Below the pieces are notes generated by a model, which made no database searches, had not been told where the DNA came from, and saw only the letters and a list, made by a program, of their open reading frames with translations. This document shows, one piece after another, positions 27,694 through 39,134 of a stretch of 64,000 nt of DNA; within the stretch, counting starts at the first letter, position 1, and each line of letters opens with the position of its first letter. Location: positions 764,537 through 828,536 of the forward strand of contig CANKZG010000002.1 in the NCBI GenBank assembly GCA_947488435.1, given 5' to 3'. Origin of the DNA: an uncultured Flavobacteriaceae bacterium (GTDB lineage Bacteria > Bacteroidota > Bacteroidia > Flavobacteriales > Flavobacteriaceae). Both the position numbers and the translations under genes were made by a program.

Positions 27694-28458
27694 ATGATTT
27701 TAAAAATTAAACATTATGTTATATTTATAACAATTGGTAGTTTGATTTCTTGTCAAACAGGTCCAAAAAAAGTTTCCGAAGTCCATGCGAAACAGCTTTC
27801 TTTGAATGATTCCATTGCACAAATAGATAGTATTGATAGCTATATTACCCCTTTTAGAAACCGCATAGATCAAGTTCTGGATAGCCCTTTAGCGTATGCA
27901 TCTCATAATATAACAAAAACGAAAGGTGCTCTAAACACTAATGCCGGGAACTTACTGGCAGATATTGTTTTTGAGCAAACTAAACCAATTTTTAAATCCA
28001 GAACAGGCAATGATCTAGATTTTGTATTATTAAATTATGGCGGAATTCGCGCTGTAATTTCCAAAGGTACAGTTACAGCACGTACGGCATACGAAGTCAT
28101 GCCCTTTGAAAACAGTATTACTACAGTAGCTATGAATGGGAGAGCTATTCGCGAATTGGTAAATTATTTAGTAAAAAGTAGTGTTCCCCATCCGATATCG
28201 GGAATACAGATCGTAGTAGATAAAAACAAAAATCTTCAAGCGGTTACCATACAAGGAAAGCCCTTCGATGAAGAGCGCATTTATTATGTAGCTACGTCCA
28301 ACTATTTAGTATCTGGAGGTGATAATATGGTTTTCTTTGAAAAAGCAACTAGTATTACCGAAATTGACTACATCATCAGAAACGCAATAATCGATTATTT
28401 TAAGAAAGTGGATACCATTGCTCCAGTAATTGATGATCGCTTCATACAAAAGAAATAA
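27694..28458 (+). CDS. 5'-nucleotidase C-terminal domain lipoprotein
   Basis: The protein (254 residues) has a lipoprotein signal ending in LISCQ and then only the C-terminal, substrate-specificity domain of 5'-nucleotidases (PF02872 type): NTNAGNLLADIVFEQ, FVLLNYGGIRAVISKGTVTARTAYEVMPFENSI, YYVATSNYLVSGGDNM. In normal UshA-type enzymes this domain follows the metallophosphatase domain in one chain; here the catalytic half is the next gene. The two probably act together in the periplasm or at the membrane. It diverges from DUF6913 across 64 bases. Confidence 0.9.
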   Translation: MILKIKHYVIFITIGSLISCQTGPKKVSEVHAKQLSLNDSIAQIDSIDSYITPFRNRIDQVLDSPLAYASHNITKTKGALNTNAGNLLADIVFEQTKPIFKSRTGNDLDFVLLNYGGIRAVISKGTVTARTAYEVMPFENSITTVAMNGRAIRELVNYLVKSSVPHPISGIQIVVDKNKNLQAVTIQGKPFDEERIYYVATSNYLVSGGDNMVFFEKATSITEIDYIIRNAIIDYFKKVDTIAPVIDDRFIQKK

Positions 28459-28459
28459 A

Positions 28460-29377
28460 ATGATGAACAGAAGAAAGTTTATAACAAATACAGTTGCTGG
28501 TGGTGCATTTGTGGGCGTAGGTGGATTTAATCTAACTTCTTGCTCATTTTTATCCAAAAAGCACATCACTATTCTGCATACTAATGATGTTCATAGTCAT
28601 TTAGACCCTTTCCCCAAGGATCATGCAGATTTTCCTAATCTCGGCGGAATTGCCCGTCGAGCGGCTCTAGTAGAACAAATTCGAAAAGAAAATCCGAACA
28701 CACTGCTGTTGGACGCCGGAGATATTTTTCAAGGCACTCCCTATTTTAATTTTTATGGAGGTGAATTGGAGTTTAAACTGATGAGTAAATTGAAATACGA
28801 TGCTGCTACTATTGGCAATCACGATTTTGATAACGGACTTAAAGGACTTTTAGCTCAGATGCCAAATGCTAAGTTTGATTTACTTTCCGCCAATTATGAT
28901 TTCTCAAATACGGTTATGGACGGATATGTAAAACCCTATAACGTGTACTATTTGGACGATCTAAAGGTTGGAATATTTGGCTTAGGCATTGCCTTGAAAG
29001 GCCTTGTAAATAAGAAGTTATATTTGGAAACAAAATATCTTAATCCTATAGAAATTGCGCAGGACATCAGTACTTCATTGAAAAATGAGGAGCAATGCGA
29101 TTTAATTATTTGCCTTTCCCATTTAGGATATTCCTATGAAGATGATTTGCAAAAACCTGATGATTTAAAGCTTGCAGCTCAAACGGAGCATATCGATTTG
29201 ATTATTGGCGGTCATACCCATACTTTTTTGGACAAACCTACAGTCAGAAATAATCGTCAAGGAAACAAAGTACTCATTAACCAAGTGGGTTGTTTTGGTA
29301 TTAATATGGGACGTATTGATTTTTATTTTGATGCTCAAAAAAATGTTGCTGCAAATGGTCGCTCTATTCATGTATAA
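28460..29377 (+). CDS. Metallophosphatase (5'-nucleotidase catalytic half)
   Basis: The 305-residue protein is the metal-binding half of a 5'-nucleotidase. It begins with a Tat-like RRKFITN motif and hydrophobic stretch ending in LTSC, so export in folded form and lipidation are both possible. Metal and catalytic motifs are ITILHTNDVHSHL, LLLDAGDIFQGTPYF, TIGNHDFDNG, ICLSHLGYSYEDD and IIGGHTHTFLDKP. It starts directly after the stop of the gene for the C-terminal half, so the two domains are made separately and in reversed gene order. Confidence 0.92.
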   Translation: MMNRRKFITNTVAGGAFVGVGGFNLTSCSFLSKKHITILHTNDVHSHLDPFPKDHADFPNLGGIARRAALVEQIRKENPNTLLLDAGDIFQGTPYFNFYGGELEFKLMSKLKYDAATIGNHDFDNGLKGLLAQMPNAKFDLLSANYDFSNTVMDGYVKPYNVYYLDDLKVGIFGLGIALKGLVNKKLYLETKYLNPIEIAQDISTSLKNEEQCDLIICLSHLGYSYEDDLQKPDDLKLAAQTEHIDLIIGGHTHTFLDKPTVRNNRQGNKVLINQVGCFGINMGRIDFYFDAQKNVAANGRSIHV

Positions 29378-29397
29378 TTTTGGCATAAACTCTGGGA

Positions 29398-30180
29398 ATG
29401 AAAAAGGTAACGATACAAGGTATTTGCTATGATAAGAAATCATCTTTTCAGCAAGGACCTGCATTAGCTCCACCATTAATACGACAAGCATTACATTCCG
29501 GTTCGATGAATCTTTTTGCCGAGAATGGTATTGAAATAAATGAATCATTGATTTTAGACAAAGGAGATTTTACTGCAGAAAACTATTTTGATATAGAAAA
29601 AATAACAGCAAAACACTTAGAAACGTCAGATCATATTTTCACCTTAGGAGGAGATCATTCCATTACTTTTCCTATTCTTAAAGCCTTCCGAAACAAATAC
29701 TCCAAAATTGACATTTTACATATCGATGCCCATGCCGATTTATACCACGAATATGAAGGAGATCCTTATTCCCATGCTTGTCCGTTTGCACGCATTATGG
29801 AAGAAGGAATTGCCCAACGTTTAGTCCAGGTTGGTATTCGAACTTTAAATACCCATCAACAAGAACAAGCTATAAAATATGGTGTGGAAGTACATACGAT
29901 GCAACAACTTAATTTAACTAATATTTCAGCTTTTAATAATCCATTATACATTTCTCTTGATCTAGATGGTTTAGATCCGGCGTATGCTCCAGGAGTATCA
30001 CATCATGAACCGGGAGGCTTAAGTTCTAGACAGGTTATAGATCTAATTCAAAGTCAACAAAACCCTATTATCGGTGCAGATATTGTAGAATACAACCCAA
30101 ATCGGGATAACCAACAAATGACCGCTTTTTTAGCCGCAAAACTCATGAAAGAATTGTTGGGTAAAATGCTTGAAAAATAG
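29398..30180 (+). CDS. Arginase/agmatinase/formiminoglutamase family hydrolase
   Basis: The enzyme (260 residues) belongs to the binuclear manganese ureohydrolases. All metal-ligand motifs are present: FTLGGDHSITFP, LHIDAHADLY and SLDLDGLDPAYAPGVSHHEPGGL. The family hydrolyses guanidino or formimino groups; length and motifs are closest to agmatinases, but arginase or formimidoylglutamase activity cannot be excluded. It follows the metallophosphatase gene by 20 bases and may be co-transcribed. A 177-base gap then leads to the next gene. Confidence 0.9.
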   Translation: MKKVTIQGICYDKKSSFQQGPALAPPLIRQALHSGSMNLFAENGIEINESLILDKGDFTAENYFDIEKITAKHLETSDHIFTLGGDHSITFPILKAFRNKYSKIDILHIDAHADLYHEYEGDPYSHACPFARIMEEGIAQRLVQVGIRTLNTHQQEQAIKYGVEVHTMQQLNLTNISAFNNPLYISLDLDGLDPAYAPGVSHHEPGGLSSRQVIDLIQSQQNPIIGADIVEYNPNRDNQQMTAFLAAKLMKELLGKMLEK

Positions 30181-30329
30181 CTTATTTTTCCTTCTAAATA
30201 TCAAGCGTTTTGTATTATGAATCATCTAAATACTAGCGATTTAGATAAGGTTCTACCTGTATATTTTACTTTTAATAGAGAATTCCAGTCTGCTCGTCTT
30301 ATTTAAACAATATTTTCTATTTCACAACG

Positions 30330-30337
30330 TATATTTG
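30330..30337 (+). promoter_or_regulatory. Bacteroidota -7 box upstream of the 643-aa secreted protein gene
   Basis: TATATTTG matches TAnnTTTG and lies 20 bases before the ATG at 30358. No TTG element is found at -33. Confidence 0.45.
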
Positions 30338-30357
30338 ATATAGCACAATATGAATAT

Positions 30358-32289
30358 ATGTCTTTGAAATATAATTTCATAGCGCTTCTTTTGGTATTGA
30401 CCTTTACCTCGGTAAGGAGTCAATACCCTTTTGATTTGCAATTTCCAGAGGTAGACCGACCTAAGAAGTGTAGCTCATGTCTTCAAGCTTTCAATGAAAA
30501 ACCTAAGGAAGTAGGTTTTTCTATTCAAGAAGGTCAGGACGGGGATTTGTATTTTGAAATTAATCATGAAGGTTGGTTTACCAAACTTTTTAAAAATGAA
30601 GGAGCTGGCATTGCTATAGACGTAGTTCTGAAAGACAGATATGATTGTGGCCTTACAGAAATTGTAAAAAAGAAAATAAAAGGAAAACTGCTGCCCCCTA
30701 TTTATAGCCACGCCTTAAAAGAAAACTTATTCCTTCATAAAAAAAATACCTATCGTGTAAAAGTGGGAGAATTACCCCTCGCTTATCGTAATAAGGATGT
30801 TGAATTTAATGTTCTCTTTCTAAATAATCGTGATGTATGTCAGTACTATCGTATTTTCGATTTAGACTCTTATAAATGGGATCTGCTCGACATGGGTTTA
30901 TTTCTCGATTCTTTAACCCATAAGCGTGTATGGAACGATCCAAATGCCATACCAGAGGTCATTCCCAAGAAAAAGTCTTTAGAATTTATTGTACCCTTCG
31001 AAAAAGATAAATCTCAGTATCGTATTGAAGATATTAAGCCAATGTATGATTCGTTGCGACTTACGAATTTTACTATTGAAAAAATCGGGATACAAGCATA
31101 TGCATCTGTTGAAGGAGATTTAAAAAGAAATGTGAGATTACAGCAAGAACGCGCACAAAGTATTGTTGACGCTCTGCAGGAATTTCAAAAACCTACCATA
31201 AGCACAGAGATACATACTTCTGAGAACTGGGAAGAGTTCTGGAGTGCTATAAAAAACACCAAATATAGTTATCTGGACACGCTAAATAATGAGCAAGTTA
31301 AAAAGCGATTGGTTGGTGCTTTCGAAATAGAAATGGAACCGTATCTTAAACTACATCGAAAAGCAATTGTCGCCTTAGCGCTTGTAAAAAAGGACCCGTA
31401 CCGACAACTTAACGCTGTGACGCTTGTTACTCACTTTAATGAAGCTATTGTTAATGAGAATCTTACTAAGGCGCAAATGCTGCAAAACATCCTTTTTGGA
31501 AAACTACGATCCAAAGAAATGGATCCGAATATGCTGGCTTCCTTGAAGCTCCCTGATCAATCCAAATACCAAAACTTATTGAATAAAAAAGTGGCTTTAG
31601 AATACTGGAATGCCACTAAAAATTTAGAAGATGCCTATAACGCCTTTATAGAATTAGAGCGTTTGGATCCGTCTAACGGGAAAATCAAATACAACAGACT
31701 TGCGTTAATGCTTACTATGTGGAAACGAGGGATGTTGAAAAAGGTAGATACAGAGTTTTTAAAAAGGGAAATTCATTTATTGAAGAAGTACCATATTTCA
31801 AAAGTACTTATTCATCGTATGCTTATTAATTATCATATTGTTCTCAGTGAAATGTATATGGACAAAAGAAATTACGACCGTAAAGATCGTTCTGTACATT
31901 ACGTAAATTCCAATTATAAAAAAATCCCTCTTTCCACCTCTGATTATTTGAGCCTAGCACAATATTTATCTTTTTATTCAAACTATGATAAGGCCATACG
32001 ACTATTAAATAACAAGGTTAAAACAGAAGATGTAGATGAAGCTATTTTGTTTTATTATCTCAATTTAACACTAGTGAATGACAGATTAGTTGGTACTGCA
32101 CCCTATAAAACCATAGTGCAGAAAGCCATTGCGGCTAATAATAGTAGGTTTTGCAAGCTTTTTAATCCCTATAATCATGGAGGCATTGCATTTCAACTGC
32201 TGGATAATGCTTATCTGCGGTCCATTTATTGTGAAAACTGTGCAGCTCCTAGTACTAAAGAAAGTATTATTTCGCCAGGAAATCGCTAA
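30358..32289 (+). CDS. Secreted protein with an OmpA-like segment, function unknown
   Basis: I do not recognise the full family. The 643-residue protein has a signal peptide (FIALLLVLTFTSVRSQ) and an N-terminal Cys-containing region (KKCSSCLQAF) of predicted beta structure to about residue 190. Residues about 215-285 resemble an OmpA C-terminal (peptidoglycan-binding) fold: VPFEKDKSQ, then IGIQAYASVEGDLKRNVRLQQERAQSIVDAL, matching the GHTDxxGxxxxNxxLSxxRAxxV pattern only loosely. The C-terminal half is helical with TPR-like pairs (TKNLEDAYNAFIELERLDPSNGKIKYNRL). It is probably a periplasmic envelope protein. It is a lone gene converging with the small hypothetical gene. Confidence 0.75.
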   Translation: MSLKYNFIALLLVLTFTSVRSQYPFDLQFPEVDRPKKCSSCLQAFNEKPKEVGFSIQEGQDGDLYFEINHEGWFTKLFKNEGAGIAIDVVLKDRYDCGLTEIVKKKIKGKLLPPIYSHALKENLFLHKKNTYRVKVGELPLAYRNKDVEFNVLFLNNRDVCQYYRIFDLDSYKWDLLDMGLFLDSLTHKRVWNDPNAIPEVIPKKKSLEFIVPFEKDKSQYRIEDIKPMYDSLRLTNFTIEKIGIQAYASVEGDLKRNVRLQQERAQSIVDALQEFQKPTISTEIHTSENWEEFWSAIKNTKYSYLDTLNNEQVKKRLVGAFEIEMEPYLKLHRKAIVALALVKKDPYRQLNAVTLVTHFNEAIVNENLTKAQMLQNILFGKLRSKEMDPNMLASLKLPDQSKYQNLLNKKVALEYWNATKNLEDAYNAFIELERLDPSNGKIKYNRLALMLTMWKRGMLKKVDTEFLKREIHLLKKYHISKVLIHRMLINYHIVLSEMYMDKRNYDRKDRSVHYVNSNYKKIPLSTSDYLSLAQYLSFYSNYDKAIRLLNNKVKTEDVDEAILFYYLNLTLVNDRLVGTAPYKTIVQKAIAANNSRFCKLFNPYNHGGIAFQLLDNAYLRSIYCENCAAPSTKESIISPGNR

Positions 32290-32293
32290 TATT

Positions 32294-32605
32294 TCAGGTG
32301 CTGTTTTTTAAAATAAGTGCTTCTATGATGGCTTTTTGTTCGTCATTTAAATCTATTTCGGGAAAATCCAAATGAGCTCTTCGATACCAATAATCGGCAT
32401 TAAAATTATCCCCTTCCAAGCGGTGCAAAAAAGCATGAATCTGACACCCTTCTTTTGAATCAATAGCATCTGCTATGGCATGTGCCTTTTGCCAGTTCCC
32501 TTTAATATTCCACCACAAGGCTTGTAAAGTTTCTGGCCAGTCGTCTGGCACACTACTCCTTGTTGTAGTTCTAACAAACATCTCATAATTTAAGGGAAAA
32601 CTCAT
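32294..32605 (-). CDS. Conserved small hypothetical protein
   Basis: A 103-residue soluble protein. Its core, DDWPETLQALWWNIKGNWQKAHAIAD followed by IHAFLHRLEGDNFNADYWYRRAH, is a pattern I have seen in uncharacterised bacterial proteins of about 100 residues; tryptophan-rich paired helices look TPR-like. Function is unknown. The ATG at 32605 is preferred to a TTG two codons earlier. It is 15 bases downstream of ligA and is probably the last gene of that operon. Confidence 0.75.
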   Translation of the reverse strand: MSFPLNYEMFVRTTTRSSVPDDWPETLQALWWNIKGNWQKAHAIADAIDSKEGCQIHAFLHRLEGDNFNADYWYRRAHLDFPEIDLNDEQKAIIEALILKNST

Positions 32606-32620
32606 GTACAATGTTCATAT

Positions 32621-35205
<2,585 letters not shown>

Positions 35206-35229
35206 AGTAAACTCTTTCCATATTAACGC

Positions 35230-36081
35230 TTAGGGTTGAACCGCTTTTATTATTCTATAATTTTCTAAAAAATCTTTCTGAAGTTCAATTTCTAAAAAAA
35301 ATTTCGATTCAAAAAGTTGTCTTGTTTCTTTTCCCAAATATTGATTTATTTCCACATAAATCAATCCTCCTTTTTTTAAATTTTTTTCGGAAAAATCAAG
35401 TATTCTTTTGTAAAAAATCAGCGGATCTTCATCAGAAACAAATAATGCGATATGAGGTTCGTTCAATTTTACATTGTTCTTTATCGTATCTTTTTCCAAT
35501 TCCCGAACATATGGAGGGTTCGAAACGATTACATCGAACATCATTGCTATATCTGGAAGCTCTAATATGCTTTCCTGAATAATGTTTAACCGCACCTCAT
35601 TATTTAGTGCATTTTCGGCAGCAATTTTCAACGCCTCTTCTGAGATGTCTAAAGCAAAAACTATAGCGTCTGGCAGGTTTTTAGCCAAGGATACTGCAAT
35701 ACAACCACTTCCAGTTCCTATATCAAGAATACGCAAAGGTCTATTGATTTCTTTTACGTCTTCAACTATTTTACGAACCAATTCTTCTGTTTCAGGTCTC
35801 GGGATTAAAACAGAAGGGGTAACTTTAAATTTAAGATCATAAAAATGAGTGTATCCAATAATGTATTGAATAGGATATTCTTGTTTGAGTAATTGCAAAG
35901 CCTCAAATAAAGGCTGTTCCTCTTGTTTAGTAATTGTAATATTAGGGTCCAGTGCAAGCACCATACGATCAAGATTAAGGTAATGAGCGATGAGCAATTG
36001 AAAAAAATGACTCACTTCTTCTCTACCATAAAGTGTATCTAACTCGCGATGAAAAAGATTTTTAATTTCTTTTACTACCAT
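35230..36081 (-). CDS. prmC: Peptide chain release factor N5-glutamine methyltransferase PrmC
   Basis: PrmC methylates the glutamine of the GGQ motif in release factors. The 283-residue protein has the N-terminal helical domain, YIIGYTHFYDLKFKVTPSVLIPRPETEELV, the SAM motif LRILDIGTGSGCIAVSLA and the catalytic VIVSNPPYVRE. The ATG at 36081 starts at the MVVKEIKN helix; an upstream in-frame start would overlap the GNAT gene. Eight bases separate it from the GNAT gene upstream. Confidence 0.95.
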   Translation of the reverse strand: MVVKEIKNLFHRELDTLYGREEVSHFFQLLIAHYLNLDRMVLALDPNITITKQEEQPLFEALQLLKQEYPIQYIIGYTHFYDLKFKVTPSVLIPRPETEELVRKIVEDVKEINRPLRILDIGTGSGCIAVSLAKNLPDAIVFALDISEEALKIAAENALNNEVRLNIIQESILELPDIAMMFDVIVSNPPYVRELEKDTIKNNVKLNEPHIALFVSDEDPLIFYKRILDFSEKNLKKGGLIYVEINQYLGKETRQLFESKFFLEIELQKDFLENYRIIKAVQP

Positions 36082-36089
36082 ACAAAGAG

Positions 36090-36530
36090 TTATAATTTTT
36101 TCAACATCCAAACAGAACATTCATAATGCCCCGTATTACCCATTGCCTGCTTTAAATAAGTAAAACCAGCTTTTTTATACATCGATTGTGCCGCTTTCAT
36201 ATAGGTCATTGTTTCTAAGTAGCATTCCCTATATCCAGTACGCTTTGCGTATTTTAAACAAATTTGAAGCATCTTTTTACCAATCCCCTTTCCTCTTAAT
36301 GAAGGAGCGAAATACATTTTTTGAAGCTCACAGGTTGCCGGTGCGCATTTCGGCAAAGGTCCTATCGCAGCACAGCCCTTAACCTGCTCATCTACAGTTA
36401 CGACAAAACAGGCTGCTTTTTTTACATTATAGGTCTCAAACATACAATTGAGTTCAGCATCTTCATATGTAGTTCCTATTTTCGGAACTCCCATTTCTAA
36501 AAGAACTTCTCGAATTAGTTTTCCAAGCAA
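36090..36530 (-). CDS. GNAT family N-acetyltransferase (start unclear)
   Basis: The 146 residues from a TTG start contain a GNAT core: LQKMYFAPSLRGKGIGKKMLQICLKYAKRTG with the acetyl-CoA-binding RGKGIGK loop, LETMTYMKAAQSMYKKAGF and a final GHYECSVWMLKKL. The likely first strand lies upstream: the open frame continues to 36605 and reads ILIREIRDSDNP just before the TTG, but it has no ATG, GTG or TTG there. The real start may be a rare codon (ATA or ATT) or may have been lost. The substrate is unknown. It is divergent from ribD. Confidence 0.8.
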   Translation of the reverse strand: MLGKLIREVLLEMGVPKIGTTYEDAELNCMFETYNVKKAACFVVTVDEQVKGCAAIGPLPKCAPATCELQKMYFAPSLRGKGIGKKMLQICLKYAKRTGYRECYLETMTYMKAAQSMYKKAGFTYLKQAMGNTGHYECSVWMLKKL

Positions 36531-36618
36531 AGGGTTGTCCGAATCTCTAATTTCTCGGATAAGAATGCGATCTGATATTTCTAGAATGGTATCTATTTTA
36601 AAGTCCTATTTTTGTGCA

Positions 36619-37674
36619 GTGAAGATACACGAAAAATATATTTCCCGTTGTATTCAATTGGGTAAAAATGGCGCCAGTAGTTCGTATCCGAACCCCAGCG
36701 TTGGAAGCGTTATTGTATACCAAGAAAAAATTATAGGTGAGGGCTATACAGGTCCTTACGGAGGACCTCATGCCGAGGTAAACGCGATCAACTCGGTAGA
36801 AGATTTAAGTTTACTAGCGAAGGCCACTCTCTACGTTACTTTGGAACCCTGTTCGCATTTTGGAAAAACACCGCCTTGTGCAGATCTTATTTTAAAACAT
36901 AAAATACCTAGAGTGGTAATTGGACTTAAAGACCCACACAAAAAGGTAGCCGGTAAAGGGATCTCAAGGCTAGAAAAAGCTGGCGTGAAAGTAGTTTTTA
37001 ATGTTCTGGTTCAGGAGTGTCGAGAACACCATAAGCGCTTTTTAAAGTTTCACGAATATAAGCGTCCTTATTTTATCTTGAAATGGGCAGAAAGTCTTGA
37101 TGGTTTTCTTGCTCCCTCGGAAAACAAACGTGCAAAAAATCCAGAGCCTTATTGGATTACTACCAGTGCTTCCAAACAGCTGGTACATCAATGGAGGAGT
37201 GAAGAACAGGGTATTTTAGTAGGTACAACTACCGTTTTATCTGATAATCCAAAATTATCTGTTAGAGATTGGTCTGGCAGCTCTCCTATTCGACTGGTAT
37301 TAGATCGTTCCTTAAAAATTAGTGCAACTTATGCTATATTGGATGGAAGCGTAAAAACTATTGTTTTAACGGCAATGGAAACGCCGGCTATTCACCAGGA
37401 GAACATATATTATGAAACGATTGATTTCACCCAGTCCATTCCCGAACAAATCGCGGAAATTGCCTATCGACATCATATTCTAAGTATTATCATAGAGGGA
37501 GGTGCCCAAACTTTATCAAGTTTTATAGAAACAAATCTTTGGGATGAAGCACGTGTTTTTATTGGTGATTCTATATTTGAAAAAGGACTGAAAGCACCTA
37601 GGATACATCAAACCCCTAAAGAGATAAAAAAAAATGGACCTGTTGATATTTTAAAAACCTACTATAATGATTAA
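36619..37674 (+). CDS. ribD: Riboflavin biosynthesis deaminase/reductase RibD
   Basis: RibD deaminates and then reduces the pyrimidine intermediate after GTP cyclohydrolase II. The protein (351 residues) has the deaminase zinc site HAEVNAI and PCSHFGKTPPCADLI in its first half and the reductase from about residue 145 (LKWAESLDGFLAP, ITTSASKQLVHQWRSEEQGILVGTTTVLSDNPKL, IIEGGAQTLSSFIE). A longer in-frame reading upstream is antisense to the GNAT gene, so I use the GTG at 36619, next to the conserved HEKYISRCIQLGKNG start. Its end overlaps the HAD gene by eight bases. Confidence 0.94.
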   Translation: MKIHEKYISRCIQLGKNGASSSYPNPSVGSVIVYQEKIIGEGYTGPYGGPHAEVNAINSVEDLSLLAKATLYVTLEPCSHFGKTPPCADLILKHKIPRVVIGLKDPHKKVAGKGISRLEKAGVKVVFNVLVQECREHHKRFLKFHEYKRPYFILKWAESLDGFLAPSENKRAKNPEPYWITTSASKQLVHQWRSEEQGILVGTTTVLSDNPKLSVRDWSGSSPIRLVLDRSLKISATYAILDGSVKTIVLTAMETPAIHQENIYYETIDFTQSIPEQIAEIAYRHHILSIIIEGGAQTLSSFIETNLWDEARVFIGDSIFEKGLKAPRIHQTPKEIKKNGPVDILKTYYND

Positions 37675-38269
37675 AAACATCATTTTTGATTTTGGAGATA
37701 TTTTTATAAATCTTGATAAATTAGGACCAGCAAAAGCCCTTCAAAGCTATGGATATACGGAACCTACATCAAAAATAACAGCACTTTCCAACGCTTATGA
37801 AAAGGGAGAAATTAGTTCTGCATATTTTACAGATCTAGTCGGAAAAGAACTAAAGAATGCTTCTTCGGAAACGCTTAAAAAGGCTTGGAATTCTATGATT
37901 TTGGATTTTCCCGAATATCGGTTAAAGTTTATTAAGGATCTCGCAAAACAAAAAAAGTATCGTTTGTTTTTATTGAGTAATACGAATGAGCTTCATATAG
38001 AACAAGTACAATTGAATATGGAACTTTCGCGCTATCAAGATTTTCGAGCGTGTTTTGAACATTTTTACCTTTCGCACGAAATACATATGCGAAAACCTGA
38101 TCTAGAAATATATAAGTTTGTTATTGAACAACATAGTCTTCTTCCGCATCAAACACTTTTTATAGATGATACCAAGGAGAATACCGATGCTGCTGAGCGT
38201 ATTGGTATTGCAACGTGGAATTTAAAAGTTGGTGTTGAAGATATTATAGAACTAAAATCTCATTTGTAG
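37667..38269 (+). CDS. HAD family hydrolase
   Basis: This 200-residue protein has HAD motif I FDFGDIFINLD (nucleophile Asp8; the +2 residue is Gly, as in YihX-like members), motif II LFLLSNTNE, the lysine of MRKPDLEIY and motif IV FIDDTKENTDAA. A small alpha-helical cap lies between motifs I and II. The likely substrate is a sugar phosphate or similar, perhaps linked to the riboflavin pathway because of its overlap with ribD, but there is no direct evidence for that. Confidence 0.9.
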   Translation: MIKNIIFDFGDIFINLDKLGPAKALQSYGYTEPTSKITALSNAYEKGEISSAYFTDLVGKELKNASSETLKKAWNSMILDFPEYRLKFIKDLAKQKKYRLFLLSNTNELHIEQVQLNMELSRYQDFRACFEHFYLSHEIHMRKPDLEIYKFVIEQHSLLPHQTLFIDDTKENTDAAERIGIATWNLKVGVEDIIELKSHL

Positions 38270-38270
38270 C

Positions 38271-39134
38271 ATGATTTATTTGATTTTAAGCGTATGTTGT
38301 TCGAGCTATATCTTTGTGGTATTTAAATTATTTGAGCGCTTTAAGGTACAAACCGTATTTGCAATTATTGTAAATTATTGGGTAGCAGCAACAGTAGGTT
38401 ACCTGCTATATGAAGGGGAAAAGAGTTTAACTGAAATTCCAGAAAAATCTTGGTTTATTGGATCCTTAGCGTTAGGGCTTCTCTTTATTTTAGTATTCAA
38501 TCTTATGGCCAGAACTTCACAAAAAATTGGAGTCTCAGCAGCCTCTGTAGCAACAAAAATGTCATTGGCAATACCAGTACTCTTTGGTTTATTTTTATAT
38601 AATGAAAAGCTAAGTTTACTTAAAGTTATAGGTGTTGTTTTAGCCTTGATAGCTGTATATTTTGCTTCCGTAAAAGAAAAGACTACACTTTTAAAAAAAG
38701 GTTTTTTGTTACTGCCAATTCTTGTATTCATCGGTTCCGGATGTATCGATGCTGCTTTGAAATTCTTTGAAGAAACACATATTAAACAAGGAGAGTCTCC
38801 CCTATTTTCATCTGTTGTTTTTGCTTCTGCCGGATGTATTGGAATTTTATTTGTTATCGTAAGTTCATTTAAAAACCCCTTGAAAGTTAACTTTAAAAAT
38901 ATTCTGGCTGGAATTGCTTTGGGTATTCCTAATTATTTTTCTATTTATTTTTTAATCAAGGCACTACGGCATCCCGATCTAAATAGTGCTTCTATTTTTA
39001 CTATTAATAATGTTGCTATCGTGATGCTATCTACCTTACTTGGCATTTTATTATTTAAAGAACAGATAAGCCTTAAAAACTGGGGTGGTATAGCTTTAGC
39101 TGTAATTAGTATTTTTCTAGTAGCACTGTTTTGA
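38271..39134 (+). CDS. EamA/DMT family transporter
   Basis: The 287-residue membrane protein shows about ten hydrophobic helices in two EamA-like halves (first: VFAIIVNYWVAATVGYL ... VLALIAVYFASV; second from about residue 140, ending ALAVISIFLVALF). Drug/metabolite transporters of this type export or import small metabolites; the substrate is unknown. It begins one base after the HAD stop, and its own TGA shares a base with the next ATG. Confidence 0.88.
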   Translation: MIYLILSVCCSSYIFVVFKLFERFKVQTVFAIIVNYWVAATVGYLLYEGEKSLTEIPEKSWFIGSLALGLLFILVFNLMARTSQKIGVSAASVATKMSLAIPVLFGLFLYNEKLSLLKVIGVVLALIAVYFASVKEKTTLLKKGFLLLPILVFIGSGCIDAALKFFEETHIKQGESPLFSSVVFASAGCIGILFVIVSSFKNPLKVNFKNILAGIALGIPNYFSIYFLIKALRHPDLNSASIFTINNVAIVMLSTLLGILLFKEQISLKNWGGIALAVISIFLVALF

